From Pseudomonadota bacterium (GTDB lineage: Bacteria > Pseudomonadota > Gammaproteobacteria > Burkholderiales > Rhodocyclaceae), in contig JAEWVQ010000030.1 in assembly GCA_023459095.1 (NCBI GenBank), forward strand, positions 1 to 40,589: DNA of 40,589 nucleotides, read 5' to 3'. Made by a program: the position numbers and the translations under genes. Of this stretch, positions 24,575 to 32,400 are shown in pieces. The first letter of the stretch is position 1, and every line of letters starts with the position of its first letter. Under the pieces are notes generated by a model that saw nothing but the letters and a program-made list of their open reading frames with translations, was not told where the DNA came from and made no database searches.

Positions 24575-25084
24575 ATGAGCGTGATCTTCGCCAAGACCGC
24601 GTGGGGCCAGGAGGAAGTCGCCAACAAGAGCGGAGCGCTGACGCCGCGCCAGCGCCGCGTGCTGATCTTCGTCGACGGCAAGCGCAGCGTCGAGCAGTTG
24701 CGCGAAATGCTGCAGGCCGACGATCTGCAGCACACCCTGGGCATGCTTGAGGAGGACGGCTACATCGAGGTCGCCCACGTCACCGACCCGGTTGGCAACC
24801 CCACCGCCCCGCAAGGCCCGCTGCCCTCCATCACCGCCTTCGGCGAGTTGCCGACGACGCCCGATCCGGTGCGCCTGCAGCAGGCGCGCAATTTCATGAG
24901 CAACACGCTGAACACCTTCGTCGGCTCGCTGGGCGCGAGCTCGCTGCTCGAGCGCATCGAGCGCGCCGACGGCCATGCCGGGCTGCGCGCATTGTTCGAC
25001 GAGTGGTACCACGCCCTGGTGAAATCGCGCGAAGGCAAGCGCGTCGCCGAGACCCTGCGCGCCAAGCTGCTCAACGTGATCTGA
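24575..25084 (+). CDS. Unrecognised 169-residue protein
   Basis: I do not recognise a family. The N-terminal 70 residues (LTPRQRRVLIFVDGKRSVEQLREML, then HTLGMLEEDGYIEV) look like a small winged-helix fold of the type seen at the ends of bacterial regulators. The C-terminal 80 residues are helical (RLQQARNFMSNTLNTFVG, LLERIERADGHAGLRALFDEWYHALV). No signal peptide or membrane segment. GAGGGGACAGGAC precedes the ATG, so it is certainly expressed. An intrinsic terminator follows. A monocistronic transcript is likely. Confidence 0.7.
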   Translation: MSVIFAKTAWGQEEVANKSGALTPRQRRVLIFVDGKRSVEQLREMLQADDLQHTLGMLEEDGYIEVAHVTDPVGNPTAPQGPLPSITAFGELPTTPDPVRLQQARNFMSNTLNTFVGSLGASSLLERIERADGHAGLRALFDEWYHALVKSREGKRVAETLRAKLLNVI

Positions 25085-25091
25085 AGGGCGG

Positions 25092-25120
25092 GCGGGGCGT
25101 TACCGCCCCGCTCTTCGGTT
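25092..25120 (+). terminator. Intrinsic terminator shared by convergent genes
   Basis: GCGGGGCG at 25092-25099 pairs perfectly with CGCCCCGC at 25104-25111, with loop TTAC, followed by TCTTCGGTTTT. It lies between the unknown 169-residue gene and the end of sppA on the other strand, so it stops the rightward transcript; the run on the opposite side is not T-rich. Confidence 0.75.
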
Positions 25121-25140
25121 TTCGGCGCCGTTGCCGCGCC

Positions 25141-26979
25141 TCACTCCGGCGCCGCGCACAGGCAGTGCGCATAAAGGTGCTGCGGATCGTTCCAGCGCAG
25201 CAGATCCTGCGCCTCGGCCTGCAGGCCCGCGAACACGCGGGCAAGCGGCGCCTCCGCCGTCCCCGCGCCTCCCGTCCCGCTGATTCCCGCGCTGCTCAGC
25301 AGCCGGCGCAGCAGGGCCTCGCCGGGCGCCAGCCCGGGCGCCGGCCACACCACCTCGTAACGCTCGAGGCCGGCGCGCCGCGCCGCCGCCGCGAGCGCCG
25401 CCTCCAGCCCGCCGAGCTCATCGACGAGGCCCAGTTCGGCCGCCGCCTCCCCGGTCCACACACGACCGCGGGCGACCTTGTCCACCTCGTCGACGCCGAG
25501 CTTGCGCCCCTGCGCGACGACCTGCAGAAAGCGCCGGTAGCCGTGCTCGATGCCGAGCTGCAGGGCCTCGCCGGCGGCGGGGTCGAGCGCGCGGCGCGGG
25601 TCCATGGCGCCGGCGAGCGGCGCGGTGGCGACGCCGTCAACGGTGACGCCGAGGCGGCGGAGCGGCTCGACCACCTCGGGGAACATCGCGAAGATGCCGA
25701 TCGAGCCGGTGAGCGTGGCCGGGCTCGCCCAGATCTCGTCGGCCCCGGCGGCGATCCAGTAGCCCCCCGAGGCCGCCACCGAACTCATCGAGGCGATCAC
25801 CGGCTTTCCCGCCCGGCGGGTCAGTTCGAGCTCGCGGCGGATCACCTCCGAGGCCCACGCGCTGCCGCCCGGGCTGTCGATGCGCAGCACCAGCGCCTTC
25901 ACCGCCTCGTCCTCGCGTGCCTCGCGGATCAGGCGGGCGAAAGTGTCGCCGCCGACCACGCCCGGAGGCTGCTCGCCATCGACGATGGAGCCATGCGCCA
26001 CCACCACCGCGATGCGATCGGCCGCCGCAGGGCGCGCCGCGCGCACGTTGGCGAGGTAGGCGCCGAGCCCGACCTGGCGCACGTCCTTGCCGGTGGCGTC
26101 GGCGCCGAAGCGCTCGACGAGCCGCGCGCGCCATTCGTCGCGGGTACTGAAGTGGTCGACGAGGCCGGCGCGCCGCGCCGCCTCCGCGGCATCGCCGCCG
26201 GTCGCGGCGAGCGCGTCGCGGTAGCCGGTGATGTAGCGGTCGAGTGCCTCGGGAGCGAGCTTGCGGCTCGCCACGACATCGCTGCGGAAGGCGTTCCACA
26301 GGCCATCGAGCAGATCGCGCGAGGCGTCGCGGTCTTCGTCCGACATGTCGCTGCGGGTGAAGGGTTCGGCGAAGGACTTGTACTCGCCGACGCGGAACAC
26401 ATGGACCTTGACCCCGAGCGCGTCGAGCGCGCCCTTGAAATAGGTCACGTAGCGCGCCAGCCCGCGCAGCAGCACGAAGCCGTCGGGCGACAGATGGACC
26501 TCGTCGGCGGTCGCCGCGAGGTAGTACTGCGCCTGGGTGTAGCGCTCGCCGCGCGCCAGCACCGGCCGCCCGGTGGCCTTGAAGGCGACAATCGCCGCGC
26601 GTAGTTCGGCGAGTTTGGACAGGCCGGCGCCGTGCAGCGCATCGGTCTCGATCACCAGCGCGGCGATGCGGCGGTCGTCGTGCGCGGCGCGCAAGGCCTC
26701 GAGCAGATCGGCGAGCACCGCCTGGCCGCCCTCGCCTTCGGCGCGCCGCAGCAAGGTGAGCGGATCGTCGAGCACCGCCTGCTCGACCAGGGTGCCGGCC
26801 GGGCGCAGCACCAGCACCGCACCCTGGGGCACCGGCGGCGGCGGCCGCAGCCACAGCAGCGCGACGAAACCGAGGGCCACGATGAGCGCGAAGTAGAGCA
26901 ACGCGCGGCCGACGAAATCGAGGGCGCGCGCGAAGAAGCGGAAAATGCCGAGGACGAAGCGGAACAGAGCGCGAAACAC
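25141..26979 (-). CDS. sppA: Signal peptide peptidase SppA (67-kDa type)
   Basis: 612 residues with one N-terminal membrane helix (ALLYFALIVALGFVALLWL, about 27-45). The long, two-repeat form carries the general-base Lys in VGEYKSFAEPFTR (near 200) in the first half and the nucleophilic Ser in MSSVAASGGYW (near 395) in the second, as in E. coli SppA. It degrades cleaved signal peptides in the membrane. GTG at 26979 follows a GGGAGG site. The gene ends with a short Cys-containing tail (HCLCAAPE). Confidence 0.93.
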   Translation of the reverse strand: MFRALFRFVLGIFRFFARALDFVGRALLYFALIVALGFVALLWLRPPPPVPQGAVLVLRPAGTLVEQAVLDDPLTLLRRAEGEGGQAVLADLLEALRAAHDDRRIAALVIETDALHGAGLSKLAELRAAIVAFKATGRPVLARGERYTQAQYYLAATADEVHLSPDGFVLLRGLARYVTYFKGALDALGVKVHVFRVGEYKSFAEPFTRSDMSDEDRDASRDLLDGLWNAFRSDVVASRKLAPEALDRYITGYRDALAATGGDAAEAARRAGLVDHFSTRDEWRARLVERFGADATGKDVRQVGLGAYLANVRAARPAAADRIAVVVAHGSIVDGEQPPGVVGGDTFARLIREAREDEAVKALVLRIDSPGGSAWASEVIRRELELTRRAGKPVIASMSSVAASGGYWIAAGADEIWASPATLTGSIGIFAMFPEVVEPLRRLGVTVDGVATAPLAGAMDPRRALDPAAGEALQLGIEHGYRRFLQVVAQGRKLGVDEVDKVARGRVWTGEAAAELGLVDELGGLEAALAAAARRAGLERYEVVWPAPGLAPGEALLRRLLSSAGISGTGGAGTAEAPLARVFAGLQAEAQDLLRWNDPQHLYAHCLCAAPE

Positions 26980-27054
26980 CGGGCAACCTCCCTGCGCGGA
27001 CGCGGTTGTCGCAGCCGCCGGCAGCGGTCACGACGCCATGGAGCGGGCGGCAAC

Positions 27055-27086
27055 GACGGCCGGCGGAACCCGTCCCGCCGGCCGTC
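27055..27086 (-). terminator. 12-bp hairpin after trmB
   Basis: GACGGCCGGCGG at 27055-27066 and CCGCCGGCCGTC at 27075-27086 are perfect complements around an 8-base loop, starting four bases beyond the trmB stop. No T-tract follows on the minus strand, so the hairpin may end or protect the transcript without a classical U-run. Confidence 0.5.
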
Positions 27087-27089
27087 CCA

Positions 27090-27845
27090 TCACTTGCGGA
27101 ACACCAGATCCCACACGCCGTGGCCCAGGCGCAGGCCACGGTTCTCGAACTTGGTCAGCGGCCGGTAGTCCGGCCGCGGCGCGAAGCCGTCGGCGGTATT
27201 GTGCAGCGCCGGCTCGGCGGCGAGCACCTCCAGCATCCAGTGCGCGTACTCTTCCCAATCGGTGGCACAGTGCAGATAGCCGCCGGGCGCGAGCTTCTGC
27301 GCCACCAGCGCGACGAAATCGGCCTGGATGATGCGCCGCTTGTGATGGCGCGCCTTGCGCCACGGATCGGGGAAGAACACATGGACGCCGGCGAGCGCGC
27401 CGTCGGCGATCATGTCGCGCAGCACCTCGACCGCGTCGTGCTGCATGATGCGCACGTTGGCGAGTTCCTGCTCGGCAACCAGCTTGCACAGCGCGCCGAC
27501 GCCGGGGCCATGGACCTCGATGCCGAGGAAGTTGGTGTCGGGCCGCGCCGCCGCGATCTTCGCCGTGGTCTCGCCCATGCCGAAGCCGATCTCGAGCACG
27601 GTCGGCGCATGCCGGCCGAAGGCGGCGTCGAGATCGAGGGGCGCGCCCCGGTAGGGAATGCCGATCTTCGGCAGCATGTCGTCGTAGTAACGCTGCTGCG
27701 CCCCCGACATGCGCCCCTGGCGCAGCACGAAGCTGCGGATGCTGCGGCTGGAAAAGCGGTGCTCGGGGCTGTCGCGGCCGATGATCTCGACCGCGGCCTC
27801 GCCCGCCTCCGGCGCCTGGGCGCCGTCCTGCGTCGGCGCGCTCAT
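27090..27845 (-). CDS. trmB: tRNA (guanine-N7-)-methyltransferase
   Basis: 251 residues. The SAM motif is VLEIGFGMGETTAKIA; the catalytic and tRNA-binding block is VHVFFPDPWRKARHHKRRI, with the end block RPLTKFENRGLRLGHGVWDL. It makes m7G46 in tRNA. The ATG at 27845 overlaps the thiG stop by four bases, showing translational coupling with a thiamine gene. Confidence 0.95.
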   Translation of the reverse strand: MSAPTQDGAQAPEAGEAAVEIIGRDSPEHRFSSRSIRSFVLRQGRMSGAQQRYYDDMLPKIGIPYRGAPLDLDAAFGRHAPTVLEIGFGMGETTAKIAAARPDTNFLGIEVHGPGVGALCKLVAEQELANVRIMQHDAVEVLRDMIADGALAGVHVFFPDPWRKARHHKRRIIQADFVALVAQKLAPGGYLHCATDWEEYAHWMLEVLAAEPALHNTADGFAPRPDYRPLTKFENRGLRLGHGVWDLVFRK

Positions 27846-28627
27846 GAACCGATCAATCCCGCGGTCGGCGAGCTCGGGTCCGCCGAGTAGAACTTGCGCG
27901 GCATGCGCCCGGCGCGGAAGGCCTCGCGGCCGGCCTCCACCGCCTTCTTCATCGCGCTCGCCATCAGCACCGGCTGGCCGGCGGCAGCGATCGCGGTGTT
28001 CATCAGCACACCGTCGCAGCCGAGCTCCATCGCGATCGCCGCATCCGACGCGGTGCCGACGCCGGCATCGACCAGCACCGGCACCTTGGCGTTGTCGATG
28101 ATCAGGCGCAGGTTCCACGGATTGAGGATGCCCATGCCGGAGCCGATCAGCGAGGCCAGCGGCATCACCGCGACGCAGCCGAGGTCTTCGAGCATCTTCG
28201 CCTGGATCGGATCATCGGCGCAGTACACCATGACCTCGAAGCCGTCCTTCACCAGAGTCTCGGCGGCCTTCAGCGTTTCCGGCATGTTCGGGAACAGCGA
28301 CTTCGGATCGCCCAGCACCTCGAGCTTGACCAGCGCGTGGCCGTCGAGCAGCTCGCGCGCCAGACGCAGCGTGCGCACCGCATCGTCCGCGGTGTAGCAG
28401 CCTGCGGTGTTGGGCAGGATGGTGAAGCGCTCGGGCGGCAGCACGTCGAGCAAATTCGGTTCGTCGGGGTTCTGGCCGATGTTGGTGCGGCGGATCGCGA
28501 CGGTGACGATCTCCGCGCCACTGGCGTCGATCGCCGCCCGCGTCTCGGCGAAATCCTTGTACTTGCCGGTACCGACCAGCAGCCGGGAGCCATAGGCCTT
28601 GCCGGCAATCACCAGGGCGTCGTTCAT
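27842..28627 (-). CDS. thiG: Thiazole synthase ThiG
   Basis: 261 residues. SRLLVGTGKYKDF, RRTNIGQNPDEPNLLD, LPNTAGCYTADDAVRTLRLA and VLVDAGVGTASDAAIAMELG are family signatures; KLEVLGDP carries the Schiff-base lysine. With ThiS it forms the thiazole phosphate of thiamine. It lies 38 bp after thiS. Confidence 0.96.
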   Translation of the reverse strand: MNDALVIAGKAYGSRLLVGTGKYKDFAETRAAIDASGAEIVTVAIRRTNIGQNPDEPNLLDVLPPERFTILPNTAGCYTADDAVRTLRLARELLDGHALVKLEVLGDPKSLFPNMPETLKAAETLVKDGFEVMVYCADDPIQAKMLEDLGCVAVMPLASLIGSGMGILNPWNLRLIIDNAKVPVLVDAGVGTASDAAIAMELGCDGVLMNTAIAAAGQPVLMASAMKKAVEAGREAFRAGRMPRKFYSADPSSPTAGLIGS

Positions 28628-28665
28628 GATGATGAGAAACCTGTAGGAAAGGGAGCGGACACGCG

Positions 28666-28869
28666 TCAGCCGCCGCCGACCGCGACCACGATCTCCAGCC
28701 GGTCGCCTTCGGCGAGCACGGTCTCGCCGTGGCGCGCACGCGCCACGATCTCGCCGTTGCGCTCGACCGCAAGGCGCTTGCCGGCGAGTTGTCGCTGCTC
28801 GAGGAGGGCGAGCACGGTGAGGCCGTCGTCCACGGTTTCGGGCTGGCCGTTGAGGAAGATGCGGATCAT
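28666..28869 (-). CDS. thiS: Sulfur carrier protein ThiS
   Basis: 67 residues, beta-grasp fold, MIRIFLNGQPETVDDGLTV at the start and IVVAVGGG at the end. The terminal Gly-Gly is the site of thiocarboxylation. ATG at 28869 is taken although the frame continues upstream. First gene of thiS-thiG-trmB. No TPP riboswitch elements were seen upstream. Confidence 0.94.
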   Translation of the reverse strand: MIRIFLNGQPETVDDGLTVLALLEQRQLAGKRLAVERNGEIVARARHGETVLAEGDRLEIVVAVGGG

Positions 28870-29010
28870 GCGCAAGAAAAATCGCGGTGGATGACTGGAA
28901 TGAAGGCCGCCGCGCGGTGCCGGACGCGGACGGGACAGGGCGGAAATCTTATCACGCCCGCTCCGCGCACCCTCCCCCTGCGGCCGCACCGCCGCCACCG
29001 CGCCTGCGGT

Positions 29011-29039
29011 TTGACTTTTGCCGGAGCGGGCGCTAAGTT
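29011..29039 (+). promoter_or_regulatory. Promoter of the metX leader
   Basis: TTGACT at 29011-29016 and TAAGTT at 29034-29039 are separated by 17 bp. Transcription would start near 29046, four bases before the first helix of the riboswitch aptamer. The good -35 and the exact placement support it; the -10 is weak. Confidence 0.55.
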
Positions 29040-29049
29040 CGCCGCATCC

Positions 29050-29105
29050 AGCGCCGATTTGAACCACAGCTTGCGGGCGCTCAATAAATCCGGCTAAAGC
29101 GAGGG
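29050..29105 (+). promoter_or_regulatory. SAM-II riboswitch aptamer upstream of metX
   Basis: The P1 helix is AGCGCC (29050-29055) with GGCGCT (29076-29081). The loop has the conserved GATTTGAACC (29056-29065) and TTGC (29071-29074), followed by ATAAAT (29084-29089) and GGCTAAA (29092-29098), ending in GAGGG (29101-29105). In SAM-II the loop CC pairs with the 3' GG and the loop GC with the 3' GC of GCTAAA, making an H-type pseudoknot that encloses S-adenosylmethionine. All of these elements are in order here. SAM-II typically controls metX/metA-type genes, mostly in alphaproteobacteria. I matched it from memory of the metX-linked environmental sequence. Confidence 0.85.
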
Positions 29106-29107
29106 CG

Positions 29108-29142
29108 ACCCAGTCCGCGTTTTCCAGCCGGCTGGGTTTTTT
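29108..29142 (+). terminator. Intrinsic terminator in the metX leader
   Basis: ACCCAG (29108-29113) pairs with CTGGGT (29132-29137), continued inwards by CCG (29115-29117) with CGG (29129-29131) and one bulged T. Six T residues follow at 29137-29142. It sits three bases after the aptamer and ends 18 bases before the metX start codon, so it would block metX transcription when formed. Confidence 0.8.
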
Positions 29143-29160
29143 CGTTTTTCGACTCCGATC

Positions 29161-30288
29161 ATGACCGAACCTCAATCCGTCGGGATCGTCACCGCGCAGA
29201 CGGCGCGCTTCGCCGACCCGCTGCCGCTGCGCAGCGGCGGCACGCTGGCGGACTACGACCTCGTCTATGAAACCTACGGCGAACTCAACGCCGCGCGCAG
29301 CAACGCGGTGCTGGTGTGCCATGCGCTGTCGGGCTCGCACCACGTCGCCGGCCATTACGCCGAACAGCCGAACAACGTCGGCTGGTGGGACAACCTCGTC
29401 GGTCCGGGCAAGCCGCTCGACACACGCAAGTTCTTCGTCATCGGCGTGAACAATCTCGGCGGCTGCTACGGCTCGACCGGGCCGGCGAGCCTAGACCCGG
29501 CCACCGGCCGGCCGTGGGGCGCGGCGTTTCCCTTCGTCACCGTCGAGGACTGGGTCGATGCCCAGGCGCGGCTCGCCGACCGCCTCGGCATCGCGCGCTT
29601 TGCCGCGGTGATCGGCGGCAGCCTGGGCGGCATGCAGGCGCTGTCGTGGACGCTGCAGTACCCGGAGCGCGTCGGCCACGCCGCGGTGATCGCCTCCGCG
29701 CCCAAGCTCACCGCACAGAACATCGCCTTCAACGAGGTCGCGCGCCAGGCCATCCTCAGCGACCCGGACTTCCACGGCGGCCACTACTACGAGCACGGCG
29801 TGGTGCCGGTGCGCGGCCTCAAGCTGGCGCGCATGGTCGGCCACATCACCTATCTGTCCGACGACGCGATGGCGGAGAAATTCGGCCGCAGCCTGCGTCA
29901 CGGCAAGGCGGTGTACAGCTACGACGTCGAGTTCGAGGTCGAGTCCTATCTGCGTTACCAGGGCGACAAGTTCGCCGGCTTCTTCGACGCCAACAGCTAT
30001 CTGCTGGCGACCAAGGCGCTCGACTACTTCGACCCCGCCTTCGAGCACGGCGGCGACCTGTGCGCGGCGCTGGCGCGGGCCCGGGCCAACTTTCTGGTGG
30101 TGTCGTTCACCACCGACTGGCGCTTCTCGCCCGCGCGCTCGCACGAGATCGTCCATGCGCTGCTGCACAACGGCCGCAACGTGAGCTACGCCGACATCGA
30201 CTGCGCCGCCGGCCACGACTCCTTCCTGCTCGACGAGCCGCGCTACCACGCGCTGCTGTCGGCCTGGTTCGACCGCATCGAGGTGTGA
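29161..30288 (+). CDS. metX: Homoserine O-acyltransferase MetX
   Basis: 375 residues of the alpha/beta-hydrolase fold. The nucleophilic Ser is in IGGSLGGMQ, with the acid Asp in TTDWRFSP and the His in DCAAGHDSF. It activates homoserine for methionine synthesis. Many betaproteobacterial MetX proteins use succinyl-CoA rather than acetyl-CoA, and the acyl donor cannot be told from the motifs I checked. ATG at 29161 is not preceded by a good Shine-Dalgarno. It is followed at once by metW. Confidence 0.95.
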   Translation: MTEPQSVGIVTAQTARFADPLPLRSGGTLADYDLVYETYGELNAARSNAVLVCHALSGSHHVAGHYAEQPNNVGWWDNLVGPGKPLDTRKFFVIGVNNLGGCYGSTGPASLDPATGRPWGAAFPFVTVEDWVDAQARLADRLGIARFAAVIGGSLGGMQALSWTLQYPERVGHAAVIASAPKLTAQNIAFNEVARQAILSDPDFHGGHYYEHGVVPVRGLKLARMVGHITYLSDDAMAEKFGRSLRHGKAVYSYDVEFEVESYLRYQGDKFAGFFDANSYLLATKALDYFDPAFEHGGDLCAALARARANFLVVSFTTDWRFSPARSHEIVHALLHNGRNVSYADIDCAAGHDSFLLDEPRYHALLSAWFDRIEV

Positions 30289-30289
30289 C

Positions 30290-30877
30290 ATGGCAGGCTA
30301 TCGCTACGACTACGACGTGATCGCGCAGTGGATCGAGCCCGGCGAGCGGGTGCTCGACCTCGGCTGCGGCGACGGCAGCCTGCTGCGTCACCTGATGGCG
30401 GTGCGCCAGGTGCAGGGCTACGGCGTCGAGAACGACCCCGACAAGCTGCTCGCCAGCGTGAAGAACGGCATCAACGTGCTGCAGGCGAACATGGAGCGCG
30501 GCCTGGTCGGCATGGAGGACGGTTTCTTCGACCACGTCATCATGAGCCTGTCGCTGCAGGCGATGCACAACACCCAGGGCATCCTCGCCGAGATGCTGCG
30601 CGTCGGCCGCGAGGCCGTGGTCAGCTTTCCCAACTTCGGCTACTGGCGTCACCGCCAGAGCATCCTCAACGGCCGCATGCCGGTGTCGGAAAGCCTGCCG
30701 CATCAGTGGTTCAACACCCCCAACGTGCGCTTTTTCACGATCGCCGACTTCGAGGCCCTGTGCGCGCAGAACGGAATCGCGATCCGCGAGCGCCTGGCCT
30801 TCGACGACGGCAAGCTGGTACTCGACGAGCCCAACTTCCTCGCCAGCGTGGCGGTGTACCGCCTCGGCCGCGACTGA
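30290..30877 (+). CDS. metW: MetW, methionine biosynthesis protein
   Basis: 195 residues of the class I methyltransferase fold: VLDLGCGDGSLLRHLM, then DHVIMSLSLQAMHNTQGIL and SFPNFGYWRHRQSILNGRMPVS, which are MetW-specific. MetW is encoded with metX in many proteobacteria and is required together with it for homoserine acylation in characterised cases. The start is one base after the metX stop. Confidence 0.94.
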   Translation: MAGYRYDYDVIAQWIEPGERVLDLGCGDGSLLRHLMAVRQVQGYGVENDPDKLLASVKNGINVLQANMERGLVGMEDGFFDHVIMSLSLQAMHNTQGILAEMLRVGREAVVSFPNFGYWRHRQSILNGRMPVSESLPHQWFNTPNVRFFTIADFEALCAQNGIAIRERLAFDDGKLVLDEPNFLASVAVYRLGRD

Positions 30878-30881
30878 GGGC

Positions 30882-31688
30882 TCAGACCTCCGCGATCAGC
30901 GCTTCGCCGCGCCGGTAGGCGTCGGTGAAGCGCGCCAGGCCGTGGCTGCCGCCGTTGACCAGACGGCGGGCGTGACGCAGGTCGCCTTCGAGCAGCGCGC
31001 GCTTGATCGCCAACGCCTTGTCCTTGAGGAAGGCGGCGAGCAGGCGGGCGGCGATCTGTGCATCGGACGCCAGTTCGGGGTCATGAAGCAGGCGGTCGCC
31101 GAGGCCGATCGCCGCGCCGTAGCGGCCGTAGTTGTCGCGCCCGGTGAGCTGCACGTAGCCGCGGCCGCGAAAGCGCGCACCGTCGGGCGGGCCCTGGTTG
31201 CCGAGGTCGCGGCGGTGGTCGTAGAGGTCGAAGTCGTGGCCCCGCGGCGAGGTGTTGAAGCGCGAACGACCCTCGGCCACCGGCTCGAAGCTTTCGGTTT
31301 CGGCGCGGATCGTGGCCAGCGCCATCAGCACCATGGGGCGGTCGCCAAGCCCCGCTGCCTCAAGCGCGCCGCACACCGGCGGCAGATGGGCGCGGATGTT
31401 GCCCAGCGGGGTAAACGGAAACATGCCCGACACCGCCTGCACGGTGACCCTGGCCAGCACCCCGGGGGCGGCATCGCCGGCCGTGGCCAGTTCGAGCGCG
31501 GCCAGCGTGCGGGGGCCGGCGACGCCGTCGGGCAGCAGGCCGGCGCTGTGCTGGTAGGCGAGCACCGCGGCTTCGGTGCCGCCGCCGAACTCGCCGTCGA
31601 TCAGCCCGGGGTCGAAGCCCTGCGCCTTCAACGCGCGCTGCAGCCGCTTCACCGCCGCGCCGCGCATGCCCCGCCTCAAGCTCGCCAT
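30882..31688 (-). CDS. Peptidoglycan-binding domain + GH19 endolysin-like protein, no signal peptide
   Basis: 268 residues. Residues 5-65 form a PG_binding_1 domain (LRRGMRGAAVKRLQRALKAQ, then FGGGTEAAVLAYQHSAGLL). From about residue 90 a GH19 chitinase/lysozyme fold follows, with the catalytic-region ATIRAETESFEPV and the diagnostic FRGRGYVQLTGRDNYGRYG. The enzyme should cleave peptidoglycan or chitin-like glycans. There is no signal peptide, as in phage endolysins, but no holin, spanin or other phage gene is nearby. ATG at 31688 has GGGAG upstream. The stop lies four bases from the metW stop on the other strand. Confidence 0.83.
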   Translation of the reverse strand: MASLRRGMRGAAVKRLQRALKAQGFDPGLIDGEFGGGTEAAVLAYQHSAGLLPDGVAGPRTLAALELATAGDAAPGVLARVTVQAVSGMFPFTPLGNIRAHLPPVCGALEAAGLGDRPMVLMALATIRAETESFEPVAEGRSRFNTSPRGHDFDLYDHRRDLGNQGPPDGARFRGRGYVQLTGRDNYGRYGAAIGLGDRLLHDPELASDAQIAARLLAAFLKDKALAIKRALLEGDLRHARRLVNGGSHGLARFTDAYRRGEALIAEV

Positions 31689-31791
31689 CGCCTGCTCCCG
31701 ACACCGCCCCGATCGCCTCAATATAGATCGTGCGGCGCCCGCTGCAATGCGAAAGTCATGACCTCCGGGAGCCGTGGCGCGGCGGCCGGGT

Positions 31792-32109
31792 TCAGCCTAC
31801 GGTGAAGTTCGCGACATCGACGCGGATCGCCGGACGGTCGAGGGCGACCGCGGTCACCGCGGCGAAACGCCGCGCCCAGTCGCCGGCCTCGCGAAAGCGT
31901 TCCTCGCCGCCATACTTGGCGACGTTGAGGATCATGTCGAGCACCAGGACCTTGCCCATCGGGTTGGTCGGCGTGCATTCCAGTGCCTCGAACTCCTGCG
32001 CCAGCCACGCGCGGGCCTGATCCTTCGCCAACCCCGCGGTGTCGGCCTCGGGAACGACGAACTCATATTCGCGACTGGCGCCGAAGGCCACGGTGATGGC
32101 ATGGGACAT
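31792..32109 (-). CDS. Unrecognised 105-residue protein
   Basis: I do not recognise the family. It begins MSHAITVAFGASREYEFVV and ends AIRVDVANFTVG, with a Lys/Arg/Glu-rich middle (EERFREAGDWARRFAAV). No signal, membrane helix or cysteine cluster. AAGGAGG nine bases before the ATG is one of the best ribosome-binding sites in the window, so it is very likely translated. It diverges from the ampG-like gene across 291 bp. The surrounding long open frame on this strand is a shadow of the ampG gene. Confidence 0.72.
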   Translation of the reverse strand: MSHAITVAFGASREYEFVVPEADTAGLAKDQARAWLAQEFEALECTPTNPMGKVLVLDMILNVAKYGGEERFREAGDWARRFAAVTAVALDRPAIRVDVANFTVG

Positions 32110-32192
32110 GGCGGTTTTCCTCCTTGTGCGGTGAATTTCCTGTGTGCCGGCATTGTTGGCGCGCACGTCGGCGGGCGCAAGGAACGTATCGA

Positions 32193-32198
32193 ATTGTA
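32193..32198 (-). promoter_or_regulatory. Candidate -10 box for the 105-residue protein
   Basis: The minus strand reads TACAAT at 32198-32193, a strong -10 match in an otherwise GC-rich gap. No convincing -35 is found. Predicted leader about 77 bases. Confidence 0.3.
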
Positions 32199-32239
32199 TT
32201 CGCCGCAGTCGCCTGCCCGCGCCGCCGCACCGGCCAATC

Positions 32240-32248
32240 TGGGATAAT
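32240..32248 (+). promoter_or_regulatory. Extended -10 promoter for the ampG-azl operon
   Basis: TGGGATAAT reads as TGn plus GATAAT (five of six). Transcription would start near 32255, leaving a leader of about 145 bases that is C/T-rich and holds no recognised element. Confidence 0.45.
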
Positions 32249-32400
32249 CCGCGCGCCTTGTCCGCACATTTCCCCCTCCTTTTTTCTCCCCCACGCCGGA
32301 ATCCGCCCGTGCTCCTTCGCGCCACCCGACGCCAGCAGGGATCGCCCCTGACCTCCGCTCCGCCCCCTTCATCGACCGCGCCGCAGCGCGGCGGCCGGCG

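Noticed and set aside
28870..29049. TPP riboswitch for thiS
   Set aside because: No CTGAGA or ACCTGATCTGG-type core was found on the minus strand.
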